A stretch of 64,000 bases of DNA from Actinoplanes solisilvae (GCF_003999975.1 NZ_RJAC01000010.1:206718-270717), one strand, 5' to 3'; positions 53,741-64,000 are shown, counted from the stretch's first letter. Notes: generated from the letters alone by a model not told the origin. Program-made: numbers and translations.

Positions 53741-54034
53741 ATGGCCCAACCGGATGACATGCTCGACGATGAGGATTACCCCGCCTACACGATGGGTCGC
53801 GCCGCGGAGATCACCGGCGCCTCGCAGGATTTTCTGCGCCGGCTCGACGAGGCGAAACTGTTCACCCCGTTCCGGTCCGCGGGCGGGCACCGCAGGTACT
53901 CCCGCTATCAGTTGCGTCTCGCCATAAGGGCCCGGGAGATGGTCGCCCAAGGCACCGCCCTGGAAGCCGCCTGCCGGATCATCATCCTGGAAGACCAGCT
54001 CGAAGAAGCTCTCCGGCACAATCAGAACAAGTAG
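53741..54034 (+). CDS. small MerR-like helix-turn-helix protein
   Basis: A 97-residue protein with an acidic N-terminus (DDMLDDEDYP), a MerR-type winged helix (YTMGRAAEITGASQDFLRRL, then GGHRRYSRYQL) and a short dimerisation tail with IIILEDQLEEALR. It lacks an effector domain. Similar short MerR proteins in actinomycetes occur next to cold-shock genes, though none is adjacent here. GGAGAGG lies seven bases before ATG 53741. The unusually long low-GC leader implies post-transcriptional control. Confidence 0.85.
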   Translation: MAQPDDMLDDEDYPAYTMGRAAEITGASQDFLRRLDEAKLFTPFRSAGGHRRYSRYQLRLAIRAREMVAQGTALEAACRIIILEDQLEEALRHNQNK

Positions 54035-54060
54035 TGCCGACGACCCCCGAACGCTGTCCG

Positions 54061-54087
54061 ACGGTCCTTCTCCACCAAGAGGGACCG
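54061..54087. terminator. hairpin between small MerR gene and convergent MFS gene
   Basis: ACGGTCCTTCT pairs with AGAGGGACCGT (one T-G pair) across a CCACCA-type loop, 26 bases after the MerR stop and 20 bases before the end of the MFS gene. Confidence 0.7.
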
Positions 54088-54107
54088 TTCGTCATATGCC
54101 CGGCTGA

Positions 54108-55586
54108 TCAGGCGCCGCGCTGCTTGGCGACGAGCTCCGCGGGGATGGAAGCGCCGGCTGCGCCCAGCACGCCCTCCTCCTCGGCCTCGAGGGTGGAGAT
54201 GGCGGCCGGACGGCGGCGGGGCAGGCCGAAGGTGACCAGGGCGGCGGCGGCCAGAGCCAGGACGGCGCCGGTCACGAAGATGCCGACGAACTGCGACTCG
54301 TGCGGCAGCGGAGCCCCGGGCACCAGGTTGCGGGTCAGCATGGTGACCACGAACGCGGTGCCCAGCGACATGCCGACCGAGCGGGCGATCGAGTTCATGC
54401 TGTTGGCGATGCCGGTCTCGGCCGGAGACACGTTTTCGATCAGCAGCGCGGGCAGGGCCGCGTACCCGAAGGTGACCCCGGTGTTGACGGCGAACGCGCC
54501 GACGATGACCTGCCAGGTGGCGCCGTGCAGGAGGGCCAGCATCGCGAACCCGGCCGCCGAGAGCAGCGCGGCCACGGTCAGGGTGGCCTTGGCACCGAAG
54601 CGCGAGACCATCCGTCCGCCGATCGGGGCGGTGACGACGCCGCCCGCGTTGCCCGGCAGCAGATAGACGATGCTCGCCGCCAGCACGGTCGCGCCGAAGC
54701 CGTAGCCGACCGCCGGCGGGGCCTGCACCAGCGACGACACCGACAGGAACACCGCGAACATCGAGAAGCCGAGCCCGAGCCCGGCGAGGTTGGCCACGAC
54801 GAGCGGGCGGTGGGTGAGCATGCGGATGCTGACCAGCGGCTGGGCGATGCGGCGCTCGGCCGCGACGAAGACGGCCAGCACGATGACCGCCGCCACGAGC
54901 AGGCCGATCACCCGCACGGAACCCCAGCCCCAGTTGTTGCCCTCCTCGAGCGGCAGCAGGAGCAGCACCAGCCCGAGGCCGAGCAGGCCCGCGCCGATCA
55001 GGTCGAGCCTGCCCGAGGCGGCGGCGGGGCGGCGGGGCAGCCCGGCCACGCCGGCCAGACCGATGGCGCTGAGCGCGGTGGCCAGCCAGAACAGCTGGTG
55101 GTAGTCGCCGCCGTCGCGCATGAGGAACCCGGTGACGGCCAGGCCCAGCCCGGCGCCGACGGCGAGCATGCCGCTGACCAGGGCCATCGCGTTGGTGAGC
55201 CGCTGAGGGGGCAGTTCCTCGCGCAGCACGCCGATGGCCAGCGGGAACAGGCCGAAGCTGGCCGCCTGGGCGACCCGGGCGAGCAGCAGCAGCGGCAGGT
55301 TGGAGGTGGTCGCGGCCAGGATCGAGCCGGCCAGGACGACGACCATGATGCCGATCATCACCGGGCGCCGTCCGTACAGGTCGCCGAGCCGGCCGAGCAC
55401 CGGGGTGAGCACGGCCGCGGCGAGCAGGTTGGCGGTGACGACCCAGGCCACCGAGGTGGCGGTGGCGCCCAGGTCGGCCTGGATGTTCGCGACGACCGGG
55501 ACGACCAGCGTCTGCAGCGCCGAGACGAGGAGCACGACGTAGCAGGCGACCGGCAGCGCGAGCCGGGACTGCGAGGTTGACGGCAT
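54108..55586 (-). CDS. MFS transporter, DHA2-type exporter
   Basis: A 492-residue major facilitator with about 14 membrane segments: SALQTLVVPVVANIQADLGA at the start, motif A GRLGDLYGRRPVMIG, and a long charged C-terminal tail ending AGASIPAELVAKQRGA. It probably exports toxic small molecules. ATG 55586 gives MPSTSQSRLALPVACYV; upstream sequence is the divergent promoter. It faces a TetR gene across 98 bases, the usual arrangement of a repressor-controlled efflux pump. Confidence 0.92.
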   Translation of the reverse strand: MPSTSQSRLALPVACYVVLLVSALQTLVVPVVANIQADLGATATSVAWVVTANLLAAAVLTPVLGRLGDLYGRRPVMIGIMVVVLAGSILAATTSNLPLLLLARVAQAASFGLFPLAIGVLREELPPQRLTNAMALVSGMLAVGAGLGLAVTGFLMRDGGDYHQLFWLATALSAIGLAGVAGLPRRPAAASGRLDLIGAGLLGLGLVLLLLPLEEGNNWGWGSVRVIGLLVAAVIVLAVFVAAERRIAQPLVSIRMLTHRPLVVANLAGLGLGFSMFAVFLSVSSLVQAPPAVGYGFGATVLAASIVYLLPGNAGGVVTAPIGGRMVSRFGAKATLTVAALLSAAGFAMLALLHGATWQVIVGAFAVNTGVTFGYAALPALLIENVSPAETGIANSMNSIARSVGMSLGTAFVVTMLTRNLVPGAPLPHESQFVGIFVTGAVLALAAAALVTFGLPRRRPAAISTLEAEEEGVLGAAGASIPAELVAKQRGA

Positions 55587-55684
55587 AGGGCCGAAACTAG
55601 ACTCGCGTACGACTGTTCTCAACACCGTGTCGAAAATAAGGGATGTGATGTCGATTCCATCCGACGCCGTCGTATGATCGCCGC

Positions 55685-56314
55685 GTGCCTGCCATCGGAA
55701 GCCGCCGCGGACCCACCAAGGGCGATCAGCGGGAGCGTGCCCTGCTCGACGCCGCCCGGCTCGCGTTCCGGGCGCGCCCGATCGGGCAGGTGACGATCGA
55801 CGAGCTGGCCGGGGCGGCCGGCATCGCGCGCTCGGGTTTCTACTTCTACTTCGAGTCGAAGCAGGCACTGCTGGCCGCGCTGGTCGACGAGGTGATCGGC
55901 GAGAACGATCAGGAGATGGCCGAGTGGCTGGCCTCCGACGGCCTCGACCGCGAGGCGCTGAGGCTGGGCCTGGCCCGGGCGCTGACCCGCTGGAAGGTCG
56001 ACGGCCGCTGGCTGCGCGAGGCGTTCCTCAACCCCGACCCGGGCCCCGAGGTGCTGCACGTGCGCGAGCGGCTGGTCACCGACGGCTGCACGGCGTTCAG
56101 CCGGCGCGTCGAGCGTGACCTGCGGGCCGGTCTGACCGTGAACGGCGACCCCGACCTGCTCGCGTCGATGGTCCTCAACCTGCGCAGCATGACCTTCGCG
56201 ACCGCGTTCGACAACCCGGCGGCGCACCCGGATGAGGTCGTCGTCGAGACGCTGACCGACGCGATCCTGCGCCTGGTCTACGGCGCGACGCCGGGCGCGG
56301 GCCGACCGGCCTGA
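55685..56314 (+). CDS. TetR/AcrR family transcriptional regulator
   Basis: A 209-residue TetR protein: helix-turn-helix QVTIDELAGAAGIARSGFYF with YFESKQALLAALVD, then a ligand-binding C-terminal domain resembling EthR-type regulators. GTG 55685 is exactly six bases after TATGAT (55673-55678), so it is probably leaderless. It is divergent from the MFS exporter and likely represses it. After its stop, 56315-56574 has no gene. Confidence 0.92.
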   Translation: MPAIGSRRGPTKGDQRERALLDAARLAFRARPIGQVTIDELAGAAGIARSGFYFYFESKQALLAALVDEVIGENDQEMAEWLASDGLDREALRLGLARALTRWKVDGRWLREAFLNPDPGPEVLHVRERLVTDGCTAFSRRVERDLRAGLTVNGDPDLLASMVLNLRSMTFATAFDNPAAHPDEVVVETLTDAILRLVYGATPGAGRPA

Positions 56315-56574
56315 AAAACCGGCCCAAAAATCGCGGGCCCAGAACCGACATTTCCTGATGTTCGCTTGCTTCAGGTAGCGCCGAATTCGACGTGTATCTG
56401 AGTCACTTGCGCATCCTTTGCCGGAAATTCGCACTTCGGCCCCGGAGGCGATAGCCGACTGATGCCTTGACCGCCGTCCGGCCCCGGCTCAAACTCCGAA
56501 CAAAGGCGTCCCGGCGCGATCCGGCCGGAACGCAAACCACGTTTCACGAGCCGGCCCATTCCGGAGGGTGCATC

Positions 56575-56910
56575 ATGTCCAATACCGACCAGAAATTCAC
56601 TCTGACCGTCGCCAAGGCCATTCTCATGCCGGAGGAGGCGGCCCTGCGCGAATTCGTCCGACAGCTCAATTCGGCCCTCAAGGACGACGCCGAGCTGCGG
56701 GCCAGGTTCGAGCACGACCCGCGGGTCGTGCTGGGCGAGCGCGGGGTCGCCCTCGACTTCCAGCGGGAGCTGCTGGCCGCCAGCGGCCTGTCCGGCGAGG
56801 AAGTGGGACCGTGCGCGGAGACCTGCGTCGTGTTCTCCATCTTCCACTGCGAGGCCACCGGCGGTTCCGCGACCATCATCATCCACGCGGACGAGGAACC
56901 GGTCGTCTGA
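56575..56910 (+). CDS. putative lanthipeptide precursor with long leader
   Basis: A 111-residue protein directly upstream of a LanL-type synthetase. Residues 1-78 form a helical leader resembling NHLP-type leaders (AELRARFEHDPRVVLGERGV then ALDFQRELLAASG). The C-terminal part from about Gly78 holds three Cys (80, 84, 92) and five Ser/Thr (Thr83, Ser88, Thr95, Ser98, Thr100): GPCAETCVVFSIFHCEATGG, then SATIIIHADEEPVV. Ser88 and Cys92 could form a ring. GGAGGG lies six bases before ATG 56575. Its stop overlaps the synthetase start. The leader cleavage site is not evident. Confidence 0.78.
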   Translation: MSNTDQKFTLTVAKAILMPEEAALREFVRQLNSALKDDAELRARFEHDPRVVLGERGVALDFQRELLAASGLSGEEVGPCAETCVVFSIFHCEATGGSATIIIHADEEPVV

Positions 56911-59495
56911 TGATGTCGCCCCCCGCGTCGACCACGACCGCTTTCCGCGAAGCCCTACGGGGTTTCGCGGAAGGGCTCCCCCCTTTCTACCGCGCGCATC
57001 TTCGCTCGGATCTCTCCGTCGAATGGCTGTCGTTCGGGACCGGGGAACCGGTGCCCCGGCAGGGCTGGAAATTGCATGTCTCAGCCACTGCGGTACACGC
57101 CTGCGATCTGGTCGAAAATGTGCTCCCGGTATTGGTCGACGCGGGCGCGACCTTCAAATTGCCGAGTGATCTGGAGGGGTTCAACCGGATCAATTCCGGG
57201 GCGGCCGGGGCGAGCCAGATCGGCAAGATCGTCACGGTCTATCCGGCGTCCGACTCCGCGCTGGCCGCTCTGGTCGCACGGCTGGCCGAACGCTGGTCGC
57301 CCGAGGGCGCGCCCGCGGTCCCCTCCGACCTCGAGGTGACGGCCGGCCGGGGTCTGTACGTCCGCTACGGCGTGTTCCGCTCGGAGCCCGGAACGCTGCT
57401 GGCCTCCGACGGCTCGACCCGGGCCGACCAGCGCGGCGTGCTCGGGGAACAGCCGCCCTGGGCACCCCGACCGCCGGTGCCGACGACAGCACGCGACGGG
57501 GCCGCGGTCATGGCGCCGATCACGATCGACGGCATCCGTTTCCTGCCGCTGAAGTTGCTGGCCGACCGGCCCAAGGGCCGCACCGTCCTGGCGTTGAACC
57601 TGAGCGACTGTGCCACGGCCGTGGTGCGCAGCGCCCGGCCGGGCGTCGAGAGCGACGAGTCGGGCCAGGACGCGGTCACCCGGCTCGGCCACGAACGCGA
57701 GGTCCTCGACCGGCTCGCGGGCAGCGGCATCGCCCCGGAGGTGCTCGGTCACGACCCGGTGGGAGGGTGTCTGGCGGTCAGCGACGTCGGCGGCCGGGCG
57801 CTGGACGGTGAGCCGGCCGACCGGTGGCTCGAACTGCTGCCCGGGCTGGCCGCCGTGCTGGCCCGTCTGCACGAGCGGGGCTTGGCCCATCGCGACGTCA
57901 AACTGGCGAACGCCCGGATCACCGATGCCGGCGAGGTGGTGCTCGTCGACCTGGAGGCCGCCGCCCCCGTCGGCACCCGCCATCCGGTTCCGCTCGGCAC
58001 CGACGGATACGTCCCGCCCGAGGGTCCGCGGTCGGTCGTCGACCCGAGCTACGACGCGTACGCCCTGGGTTCGTGCCTGACCCACGCGGTCCTGCGGTAC
58101 TGCCCGGGCCGGCTGCCGCGCGACGGCAACGCCGGGCGGCAGCTCGCCCTGCTCGCGTTGCACGGACAGCGGACCGCGGCGAAGATCGTGCGGCGGCTGC
58201 ACGACCCGGACCCTCGACGACGCCCGTCGGCCACCGCCACCACGCGGCTGCTCACCGACAACCTGCCGAGCCTGCGTCAAGAGGCCGGCCGCGGAGCCGG
58301 GCTCGACCGCCGCTGGGCCGCGACCGCCGCGATCGACGCCGGCCGGACGACGCGCCGGTTCCGGCAGGTTGACGACGGCGGCTGGCGCACGACGACCGCG
58401 CTCCCCGGGCTCAATCCCGAGGGGATCAACGTCGGCGCGGCCGGCGTCATCCTCGGCCTGCTGACGATCGACACCGCTCTGCGCACGGCCCAGTTCGACG
58501 ACGACGTGCTGACGGGGGCCGAGTGGCTGGCCCGCCGTGACCCCACGACGGACACTCACGGCCTGTTCACCGGCAACAGCGGCGTGGCGGTGGCGCTCGC
58601 GGTGACCGGGCACCGGTACGGACGCGACGACCTCGTGACAGCGGCCGCGCGACGGCTGAGCCGGGCGGCCGAGGCGGCGCCGCACGACGCTGATCTGTTC
58701 TCCGGAGCGGCCGGGCTGATCTGGGCCGCCTGCCTGATCGACGCCGTGGACCCGACCGGCTGGGCCCTCCCGCTCGTCGAGAACCACGTCGCCCGCCTGC
58801 GGGACAGCGCCGAGAACTTCGACGGCGTGACCGGGTGGCGGCCGGCCGCCGGCCTGGGCCCGGCCGGCGGCGCCTATGTCGGGGCGGCCCACGGCACGGC
58901 CGGCGCCGCGCTGGCCCTCGCGGCGTGGGGCCGGCGGGCGGGATGCGCCGCGACGCTGGCCGCGGCGGAGTCGGCGTTCCGGAGCGTTCTCGCCCACGGC
59001 CTGGCCCCGAAGGCGGACAACACTCTCGCGACGACGTCGGGCGAGGTACGGGCCGCCCACCACTGGTGCCACGGCGTGGCCGGCGTGCTGTGGTGCCTGC
59101 TGCAGGCGTACCCGGACGGTGTGCCGGAGGAGAAGGCAGAGGCGGGCCGGATGTTCGCGGCCGGCGAGCCCCGGCTGGACAACCCGACCCTGTGCCACGG
59201 GCTGAGCGGCGTGCTGGAGAACTGGCGCATGCTCGGAGCGGTTCCTGGGTTCCACGGCCGGGCGCCGGGCCGGATCGCCGAACTGGCCGGAGTGCTGCGC
59301 TGTCTGCACTCCTCGTTCGAGGGTTCGACGTCGTGGTCGGTCGGCGGTCGCGAGCAGGTCGCGCCCGACCTGTGGATCGGTCTCCTCGGTCCCGCGACCC
59401 AGCTGGCCCTGGCCGCGTGCGGCTCTCGCCACGCCCTGCTGTCGGAGGGCTGGCTGCGTTGCCTGGTCGCCCGCGACCCCGGCCATCGAGGGTGA
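56910..59495 (+). CDS. lanthionine synthetase with lyase, kinase and zinc-type cyclase domains (LanL, class IV)
   Basis: An 861-residue trifunctional enzyme. Residues 1-130 are the phospho-Ser/Thr lyase region (QGWKLHVSAT at 51-60, TFKLPSD, IGKIVTVYPAS). Residues 205-450 are a protein-kinase-like domain with HRDVKLAN at 328-335 and DLE at 347-349 in place of DFG. Residues 500-861 are a LanC-like cyclase: GAAHGTAG (658-665), WCHG with Cys720, and CHG with Cys762 and His763. All three zinc ligands are present, which separates LanL (class IV) from LanKC (class III). It should phosphorylate, eliminate and cyclise the precursor. ATG 56910 overlaps the precursor TGA. Confidence 0.88.
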   Translation: MMSPPASTTTAFREALRGFAEGLPPFYRAHLRSDLSVEWLSFGTGEPVPRQGWKLHVSATAVHACDLVENVLPVLVDAGATFKLPSDLEGFNRINSGAAGASQIGKIVTVYPASDSALAALVARLAERWSPEGAPAVPSDLEVTAGRGLYVRYGVFRSEPGTLLASDGSTRADQRGVLGEQPPWAPRPPVPTTARDGAAVMAPITIDGIRFLPLKLLADRPKGRTVLALNLSDCATAVVRSARPGVESDESGQDAVTRLGHEREVLDRLAGSGIAPEVLGHDPVGGCLAVSDVGGRALDGEPADRWLELLPGLAAVLARLHERGLAHRDVKLANARITDAGEVVLVDLEAAAPVGTRHPVPLGTDGYVPPEGPRSVVDPSYDAYALGSCLTHAVLRYCPGRLPRDGNAGRQLALLALHGQRTAAKIVRRLHDPDPRRRPSATATTRLLTDNLPSLRQEAGRGAGLDRRWAATAAIDAGRTTRRFRQVDDGGWRTTTALPGLNPEGINVGAAGVILGLLTIDTALRTAQFDDDVLTGAEWLARRDPTTDTHGLFTGNSGVAVALAVTGHRYGRDDLVTAAARRLSRAAEAAPHDADLFSGAAGLIWAACLIDAVDPTGWALPLVENHVARLRDSAENFDGVTGWRPAAGLGPAGGAYVGAAHGTAGAALALAAWGRRAGCAATLAAAESAFRSVLAHGLAPKADNTLATTSGEVRAAHHWCHGVAGVLWCLLQAYPDGVPEEKAEAGRMFAAGEPRLDNPTLCHGLSGVLENWRMLGAVPGFHGRAPGRIAELAGVLRCLHSSFEGSTSWSVGGREQVAPDLWIGLLGPATQLALAACGSRHALLSEGWLRCLVARDPGHRG

Positions 59496-59504
59496 GGAGC
59501 CACC

Positions 59505-61184
59505 ATGTCCTTGGAGATCGACCTCCGCGATCCTCAGGAGTACGTCCGATTCCGGCTCTCGGCCGACGAGCTGCCGCTGGGCGCCGAGCGGCAGACCGGC
59601 AGCCTCCCGGCGCGGGCGCTGGAACTCGCGGCGCTGACCACGTCGGTGCTGGGGGTGCGCGACGCCGCGCCGATCACCTTCCTGGCCGGCCAACCGACCG
59701 GCGACGAGCAGGGCAGCCGTTCCGTGTTCCTGCGCCAGCACGTCGGTGGCGTCCGGGTGTTCGAGGCCGAGCAGGTGGTCGGCTTCGCGTCGACCGGTCT
59801 GGCCGACTTCACCCGGGCCCGTCTCTACAGCGGCGCGGGCGAGCCCGAGTATCGCCTCGTCGTGTCGTCCGAGGACGCCGTACGCGCGGCCGTGGCCCAC
59901 GTCGAGGCCGGCGCGTTCGAACCGGTCGTCAGCGCCACGTTCCCCGAGATGGCCGAGCTGCCCACCGTGTTCGAGGCCGGGCCGTTCGAGGAGCCGATCC
60001 GGGCCGCGCTGCTCTGGGTGCCGATCGGCAAGCGGCTGCGGCTGGCGTGGAGCGTCCACCTGACCCTGCCGGCGGCGGCCGGGGCCTTCCAGGTGATCGT
60101 CGCGGCCGACACCGGCGACATCCTGTACGCCACTCAGCTGATGCTGTTCGCCACGACCGGCTCGGTCTTCCCCACCGACCCGGGCACTCCCCGCAAGACG
60201 GTGAGCTTCGCACCGCGGTGGAGCGACTACGACCTCGAACCCACACCGAAGCTGCCGGCCGCCCCACCCGCCTGGGTGACGTCCGACCTGACCGAGGGAC
60301 CGACCTGCCGGGCCTACCTCGCCGACACCCGTCAGCCGGTGAGAGGCACGCTCGCCGGCGACGACGTGACCTTCGACCCGCCGGACCAGGCCGGGATCGA
60401 CCAGCAGGTCGTCAACGCCTTCTACGGGGCCTGCTTCATGCACGACCTCATGTACCTCATCGGCTTCCGCGAGGGTGACGGCAGTTTCCAGTCCGGCGCG
60501 GTCACCGGCGGCCTGCCCGCCCGGGGAGTGCGCGTGGCCGTGCACACCCAGCCGGTCCTCAACCTGGCGAACTGGTTCAACGGCATCATCAGCCTCGGCC
60601 CGCGTAAGGGCACCGACCGGCACACCTCAGTTGACATGTCGGTGGTGTGCCACGAGTACGCGCACGCCGTCACGAGCCGCATCGTCGGCGGGCCGACCCC
60701 GAACCCCTTCACCGTCCCGCAGAGCCGCGGTCTCAGCGAAGGCTGGAGCGACTACTTCTCCTGCACCGCGCTGAACATCCGGGTCATCGGCGAGTGGACC
60801 CGGAATCCGGACGGCGCGGGTCCGCGGTTCTACGACGACCGGTTCCCGGCCGACCGCGCGGACTTCGGACTGCTGCCCGAACTGGCCGTCTACGAGATCG
60901 CGCAACTGTGGTGCCGTTTCCTGCTCGACGTCACCGACCGGATCGGCCGGCAGCCCGGCATGCAGCTCGCCCTCGACGGCGTCAAGGGGCTGTTGTCCAA
61001 CCCCGATCTGCTCGACGCCCGCGACAATCTGCTGTTCAAGGCCGACCGTCAGCTCGCTGCCGGGCTGACGTCAGGCGCGGTCCGGGCGGTGTGGGCCGCG
61101 GCCGCCGCGCGCGGCATGGGAATCGGCGCCCACTACCTGCCCGACGGGCGCACGGTCCCGGACGATCAGGTCCCGCCGGCCTGA
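59505..61184 (+). CDS. M36 (fungalysin-type) metallopeptidase without signal peptide, in lanthipeptide operon
   Basis: A 559-residue zinc protease. Residues 1-215 resemble an FTP/PepSY propeptide; the catalytic part has HEYAH at 383-387 (HExxH) and the third ligand Glu412 in GLSEGWSDYFSC, the M36 arrangement. Fungalysins are normally secreted, but this starts MSLEIDLRDPQEYVRFRLSA with no hydrophobic signal, so it is probably cytoplasmic. It begins nine bases after the synthetase stop, with GAGGAG upstream. Its place in the operon suggests it removes the lanthipeptide leader; that role is inferred. It overlaps the convergent cutC gene by 19 bases. Confidence 0.85.
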   Translation: MSLEIDLRDPQEYVRFRLSADELPLGAERQTGSLPARALELAALTTSVLGVRDAAPITFLAGQPTGDEQGSRSVFLRQHVGGVRVFEAEQVVGFASTGLADFTRARLYSGAGEPEYRLVVSSEDAVRAAVAHVEAGAFEPVVSATFPEMAELPTVFEAGPFEEPIRAALLWVPIGKRLRLAWSVHLTLPAAAGAFQVIVAADTGDILYATQLMLFATTGSVFPTDPGTPRKTVSFAPRWSDYDLEPTPKLPAAPPAWVTSDLTEGPTCRAYLADTRQPVRGTLAGDDVTFDPPDQAGIDQQVVNAFYGACFMHDLMYLIGFREGDGSFQSGAVTGGLPARGVRVAVHTQPVLNLANWFNGIISLGPRKGTDRHTSVDMSVVCHEYAHAVTSRIVGGPTPNPFTVPQSRGLSEGWSDYFSCTALNIRVIGEWTRNPDGAGPRFYDDRFPADRADFGLLPELAVYEIAQLWCRFLLDVTDRIGRQPGMQLALDGVKGLLSNPDLLDARDNLLFKADRQLAAGLTSGAVRAVWAAAAARGMGIGAHYLPDGRTVPDDQVPPA

Positions 61185-61866
61185 ATCGCCGCCACGACGC
61201 GGCGTACCTCGTCGGGGTCGGTGGTCTCACGCCCCGACTCGCGCACCGGCGCGCGCAGGTGGATCTGCGTCGCCCCCGTCCGAGCCAGCACCTCGGCGAC
61301 GTTGGGCGACCGGATCCCGCCGGCCGCGATGATGTGCACCCGTCCGTCCGCGCGCTCCAGCAACGCGGTCAGCCGATCCGCGCCTTCGAGGGCCGTGGCC
61401 GCGCCGCCCGACGTCAGAACCGCGTCGGCCCCGAGATCGATGACCTGCTCCAACGCGGCAAACTGGTCGCCAACTTCGTCGAAGGCCTTGTGTACGGTCA
61501 CCGGCAGCGGCCCGGCCGCCTCGATGAGACTCCGCAGCACCGGCAGGTCGAGCTCGCGGTCCTCGGTCAGCGCGCCGACCACCAGCCCCAGGGAAAGGTC
61601 GTGCGGGTTGGGCAGCCCGCGCAGAAACGCGATGTCGGCCAGCATCACCCGCAGCTCGACCTCGCTGACCCGGAAGTCGCCGCCGCGCGGCCGCACCATC
61701 ACCCGCATCGCGGTGGTGCGCAGCGACCGCAGGGCGACCTCGACCGCGCCGAGGCTGGGCGTGGTGCCGCCCTGGCCGAGGTCGGCGCAGAGCTCGACCC
61801 GGTCGGCGCCGCCCGCCTCGGCCGCCAGCGCCGAGGGCACGTCGCTCACGCAGATCTCCAGCAGTG

Positions 61867-61870
<4 letters not shown>
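61166..61870 (-). CDS. cutC: CutC family protein
   Basis: A 234-residue TIM-barrel protein of the CutC family, once linked to copper homeostasis: LLEICVSDVPSALAAEAGGA, RVELCADLGQGGTTPSLGAV, VMVRPRGGDFRVSEVEL, VHKAFDEV, LTSGGAATALEGADRL and IIAAGGIRSPNV. Its actual function is uncertain in most bacteria. GTG 61870 overlaps the stop of the ABC ATPase as GTGA, so it is the last gene of the peptide-transport operon that comes from beyond the right edge. Confidence 0.92.
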
Positions 61871-63873
<2,003 letters not shown>

Positions 63874-64000
63874 AGTGTGGTCCTAATGAGTTCTGGGAGC
63901 ACGCCATCGGGCAAACTCCTGGTGGGTAGGTAGCCGCCGGCGGACGAGCACTCAGAGTTCCTGGACGTTGAGTCCTGCTGAAAGATCGTGCCGCTGCCGG

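Noticed and set aside
53070..53757. Short plus-strand ORFs (85, 113 and 190 codons) in the low-GC leader
   Set aside because: They lack ribosome binding sites and high-GC codon bias, overlap one another in different frames, and show no domain; a non-coding reading is preferred, although the 85-codon frame has a protein-like stretch near 53120-53210.
57081..60623. An 1180-codon minus-strand frame across the lanthipeptide operon
   Set aside because: It runs antisense to both the synthetase and the protease, and its composition is Gly/Arg/Pro-rich with no domain.
63874..64000. A C-terminal end of an upstream permease gene at the right edge
   Set aside because: One frame is open to a TGA overlapping the ATPase start, but its translation is polar and unlike a permease tail, so it is more likely a leader.

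Overview
The window reads as chromosomal DNA of a very high-GC actinomycete (roughly 70% G+C in coding regions by eye). Gene content, frequent GTG starts, ATGA/GTGA/TGATG stop-start overlaps, TANNNT-type leaderless promoters and a marked excess of the hexamer CGTACG point to Micromonosporaceae, probably Actinoplanes or a close relative. The genus is an inference. There are no rRNA genes, CRISPR arrays, integrases or recognisable insertion sequences. Two tRNA genes are present.

Layout. 0-6 kb: 5' part of a Pls/PosA-type adenylating synthetase that runs off the left edge, a lipoprotein, and a large LuxR-type ATPase regulator coupled to a tiny upstream gene. 6-13.3 kb: DUF402 protein, then a six-gene overlapping operon (substrate-binding protein, permease, ATPase, sugar/nucleoside kinase, SDR, mannose-6-phosphate isomerase) facing a ROK repressor across a palindromic operator; this is a FrcBCAK-like sugar uptake and catabolic unit. 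13.3-18.5 kb: a worn region with a deleted glycosyltransferase, an RHS remnant and small hypotheticals, followed by a MerR/epimerase pair, an esterase and a holin-like membrane protein. 18.7-28.2 kb: MFS exporter plus aldehyde dehydrogenase, a secreted GH81 beta-1,3-glucanase with an in-frame amber codon and a LacI-type operator, an NCS1 permease, and an SDR/LysR pair. 28.2-33.5 kb: TPR protein, relics of a MocR regulator and an epimerase, an APC permease coupled to an acetamidase/formamidase, a VOC protein and tRNA-Glu/tRNA-Gln. 33.6-39.7 kb: two-component system followed by a PepSY protein, methyltransferase, zwf and a DMT transporter. 39.9-45.6 kb: several small accessory genes (DUF4145, DUF7002, a hypothetical, serine hydrolase, DUF4097, AbiEii-type nucleotidyltransferase), partly of lower GC. 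45.7-53 kb: two large secreted proteins, a formyltransferase and an MBL hydrolase. 53-56.3 kb: a roughly 600-nt low-GC non-coding stretch leading into a small MerR-like gene, then an MFS/TetR pair. 56.5-64 kb: a three-gene lanthipeptide locus (precursor, LanL-type synthetase with zinc ligands, cytoplasmic M36 metallopeptidase), then cutC coupled to a fused DppD-DppF ATPase.

The most interesting locus is the lanthipeptide operon at 56575-61184. The synthetase has lyase, kinase and zinc-type LanC cyclase domains, and the adjacent M36 (fungalysin-type) protease lacks a visible signal peptide, so it is a candidate leader-processing enzyme. Other items worth checking are the structured-looking leader before the 53.7 kb MerR gene, a 16-codon leader peptide before the AbiEii-type gene, the amber codon in the GH81 gene, and the apparent ATC start of the LysR gene.
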